Shown here in pieces: positions 63,285 through 64,000 of a stretch of DNA of 64,000 nucleotides (the stretch's first letter is position 1; each line of letters begins with the position of its first letter). The notes below the pieces were generated by a model, which had not been told where the DNA came from, did not search any database, and was given only the letters and a program-made list of their open reading frames with translations. Position numbers and translations under genes: made by a program. This DNA comes from PVC group bacterium (ex Bugula neritina AB1) (GTDB taxonomy: Bacteria > GCA-001730085): positions 9,997 through 73,996 of the forward strand of contig MDLB01000106.1 in the NCBI GenBank assembly GCA_001730085.1, given 5' to 3'.

Positions 63285-64000
63285 AGCCTTTATCTATTCT
63301 TCTTTGTTTATTGGCGTCGTCTTTTTTTTCAGCATCGGAAACGGCTATGACAGCTATGACGAAGTTGAGAATCAAAAAAATGATTGATCAATATGGGGAG
63401 AAAGCTCTTGCCTTGGAAAAAATGGCTGAAAAGTGGGACAACATACTGATAACTCTTTTGATTTTTAATAATGTCGCGAATATTGCGGGAGCTTCTATTG
63501 CTACTGTTTGGGCAACACGCCTTTTAGGAGGGGTTTTGCCAATGAATCAGCTTGTTGCTATATCGACCAGTATTATGACTCTAATAGTTCTTATTTTTGG
63601 AGAGATTATCCCTAAAACCTTAGCGAAACGCTATGCAGAAGAGATATCTTTGTTTTTGATAGGGTTTTTACATAAACTTTCCACATTGATTTATCCTTTG
63701 ATTCAGGTGTTTAAATTTTTATCGGTAGGTATTATGAAGCTGATGGGCGCTCGTATTGAGGATATACAGAATATGCTAACGGAACAAGAGATTGTTGCGC
63801 TTGTTGAAGCTGGAGAGAGAGAAGGTGTTATAGAAGAAGAAGAGCGAGACATGATCTGCAGTGTTATTGAGTTTGGGGATACGTACGTTCATGAAGTCAT
63901 GGTTCCTCGAGTGGATATGGTCACTATGGATGCTACGATGACGTTAAAACAGGCGTTAGAAATGATTCACTCAGGCGTCACTTTTTCTAGGATTCCTGTG
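63272..64000 (+). CDS. CorC/HlyC-family CNNM transporter (partial, runs off right edge)
   Basis: The first 243 codons of a DUF21-CBS protein. GTG 63272 (GGAG 10 bases upstream) overlaps the ybeY end. The membrane domain begins PLSILLCLLASSFFSASETA, with the conserved SASETA and FGEIIPKTLAKRYAE motifs; the first CBS domain begins near residue 200 (FGDTYVHEVMVPRVDMVTMD). It probably handles Mg2+/divalent-cation efflux. It continues beyond base 64000. Confidence 0.9.
   Translation, partial: MFIIEPLSILLCLLASSFFSASETAMTAMTKLRIKKMIDQYGEKALALEKMAEKWDNILITLLIFNNVANIAGASIATVWATRLLGGVLPMNQLVAISTSIMTLIVLIFGEIIPKTLAKRYAEEISLFLIGFLHKLSTLIYPLIQVFKFLSVGIMKLMGARIEDIQNMLTEQEIVALVEAGEREGVIEEEERDMICSVIEFGDTYVHEVMVPRVDMVTMDATMTLKQALEMIHSGVTFSRIPV

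Noticed and set aside
1-64000. CRISPR array, prophage or intact insertion sequence
   Set aside because: No regularly spaced direct repeats, phage structural genes or complete transposase genes were seen.

Overview
The window comes from an AT-rich, diderm (Gram-negative type) bacterium. It has type II secretion pseudopilins, an MlaF/MlaD lipid-transport pair, PilZ and HDOD signalling proteins, and compact gene clusters that often overlap by 1 to 20 bases. Gene order (rng-rplU-rpmA-obgE-proB-proA-nadD-rsfS; tRNAs-tig-clpP-clpX-lon; yicC-gmk-rpoZ-coaC-coaB) is of the kind seen in deltaproteobacterial-type and some candidate-phylum genomes such as Omnitrophota. I cannot place the organism more precisely from this sequence alone. 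It makes its own lysine/threonine-family precursors, isoleucine precursor (citramalate route), aromatics and proline, and appears equipped for DNA uptake, so it is not a strongly reduced endosymbiont.

Layout: 1-2112 (minus) is a large exported protein running off the left edge that carries an OTU-type cysteine protease signature. 2113-2870 is a decayed strip with an interrupted gene remnant and an IS3-type orfA remnant. 2879-10505 (minus) is one tight block: uvrA followed by the T2SS genes gspG, H, I, J, K, L, M. 10506-11419 is gene-free and holds degenerate repeats and a nested-stem RNA candidate. 11420-20379 (plus): lysC, cimA, valS, then def, fmt, rsmB. 20653-24946: acnA and aroF as single genes. 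25262-30258: mlaF, mlaD, radA, ispF, gltX. 30439-36424: PilZ protein, a convergent TPR protein, an unusual GlnE-like enzyme, a 54-residue ORF and an HDOD protein. 36447-38027: short ComEC-like gene. 38724-48163: rng, rplU, rpmA, obgE, proB, proA, nadD, rsfS, argS and a short pyruvate kinase. 48257-53070: a CPA1 antiporter and a 953-residue unknown membrane protein. 53374-53652: tRNA-Lys, tRNA-Leu, tRNA-Gly. 53710-64000: tig, clpP, clpX, lon, yicC, gmk, rpoZ, coaC, coaB, comFB-like, ybeY and a partial CorC/HlyC-family gene.

Most of the window is ordinary housekeeping. The items that stand out are the OTU-like exported protein beside the T2SS operon; the 953-residue membrane protein with four repeated membrane-hairpin modules; a LAP-x-S motif after the N-terminal hydrophobic segment of both of these; a GlnE-like protein with ACT-like N-terminus and apparently swapped transferase halves; a pyruvate kinase without its C-terminal domain; a UvrA with a shortened insertion domain; separate coaC and coaB; and intergenic repeats shared between distant loci.
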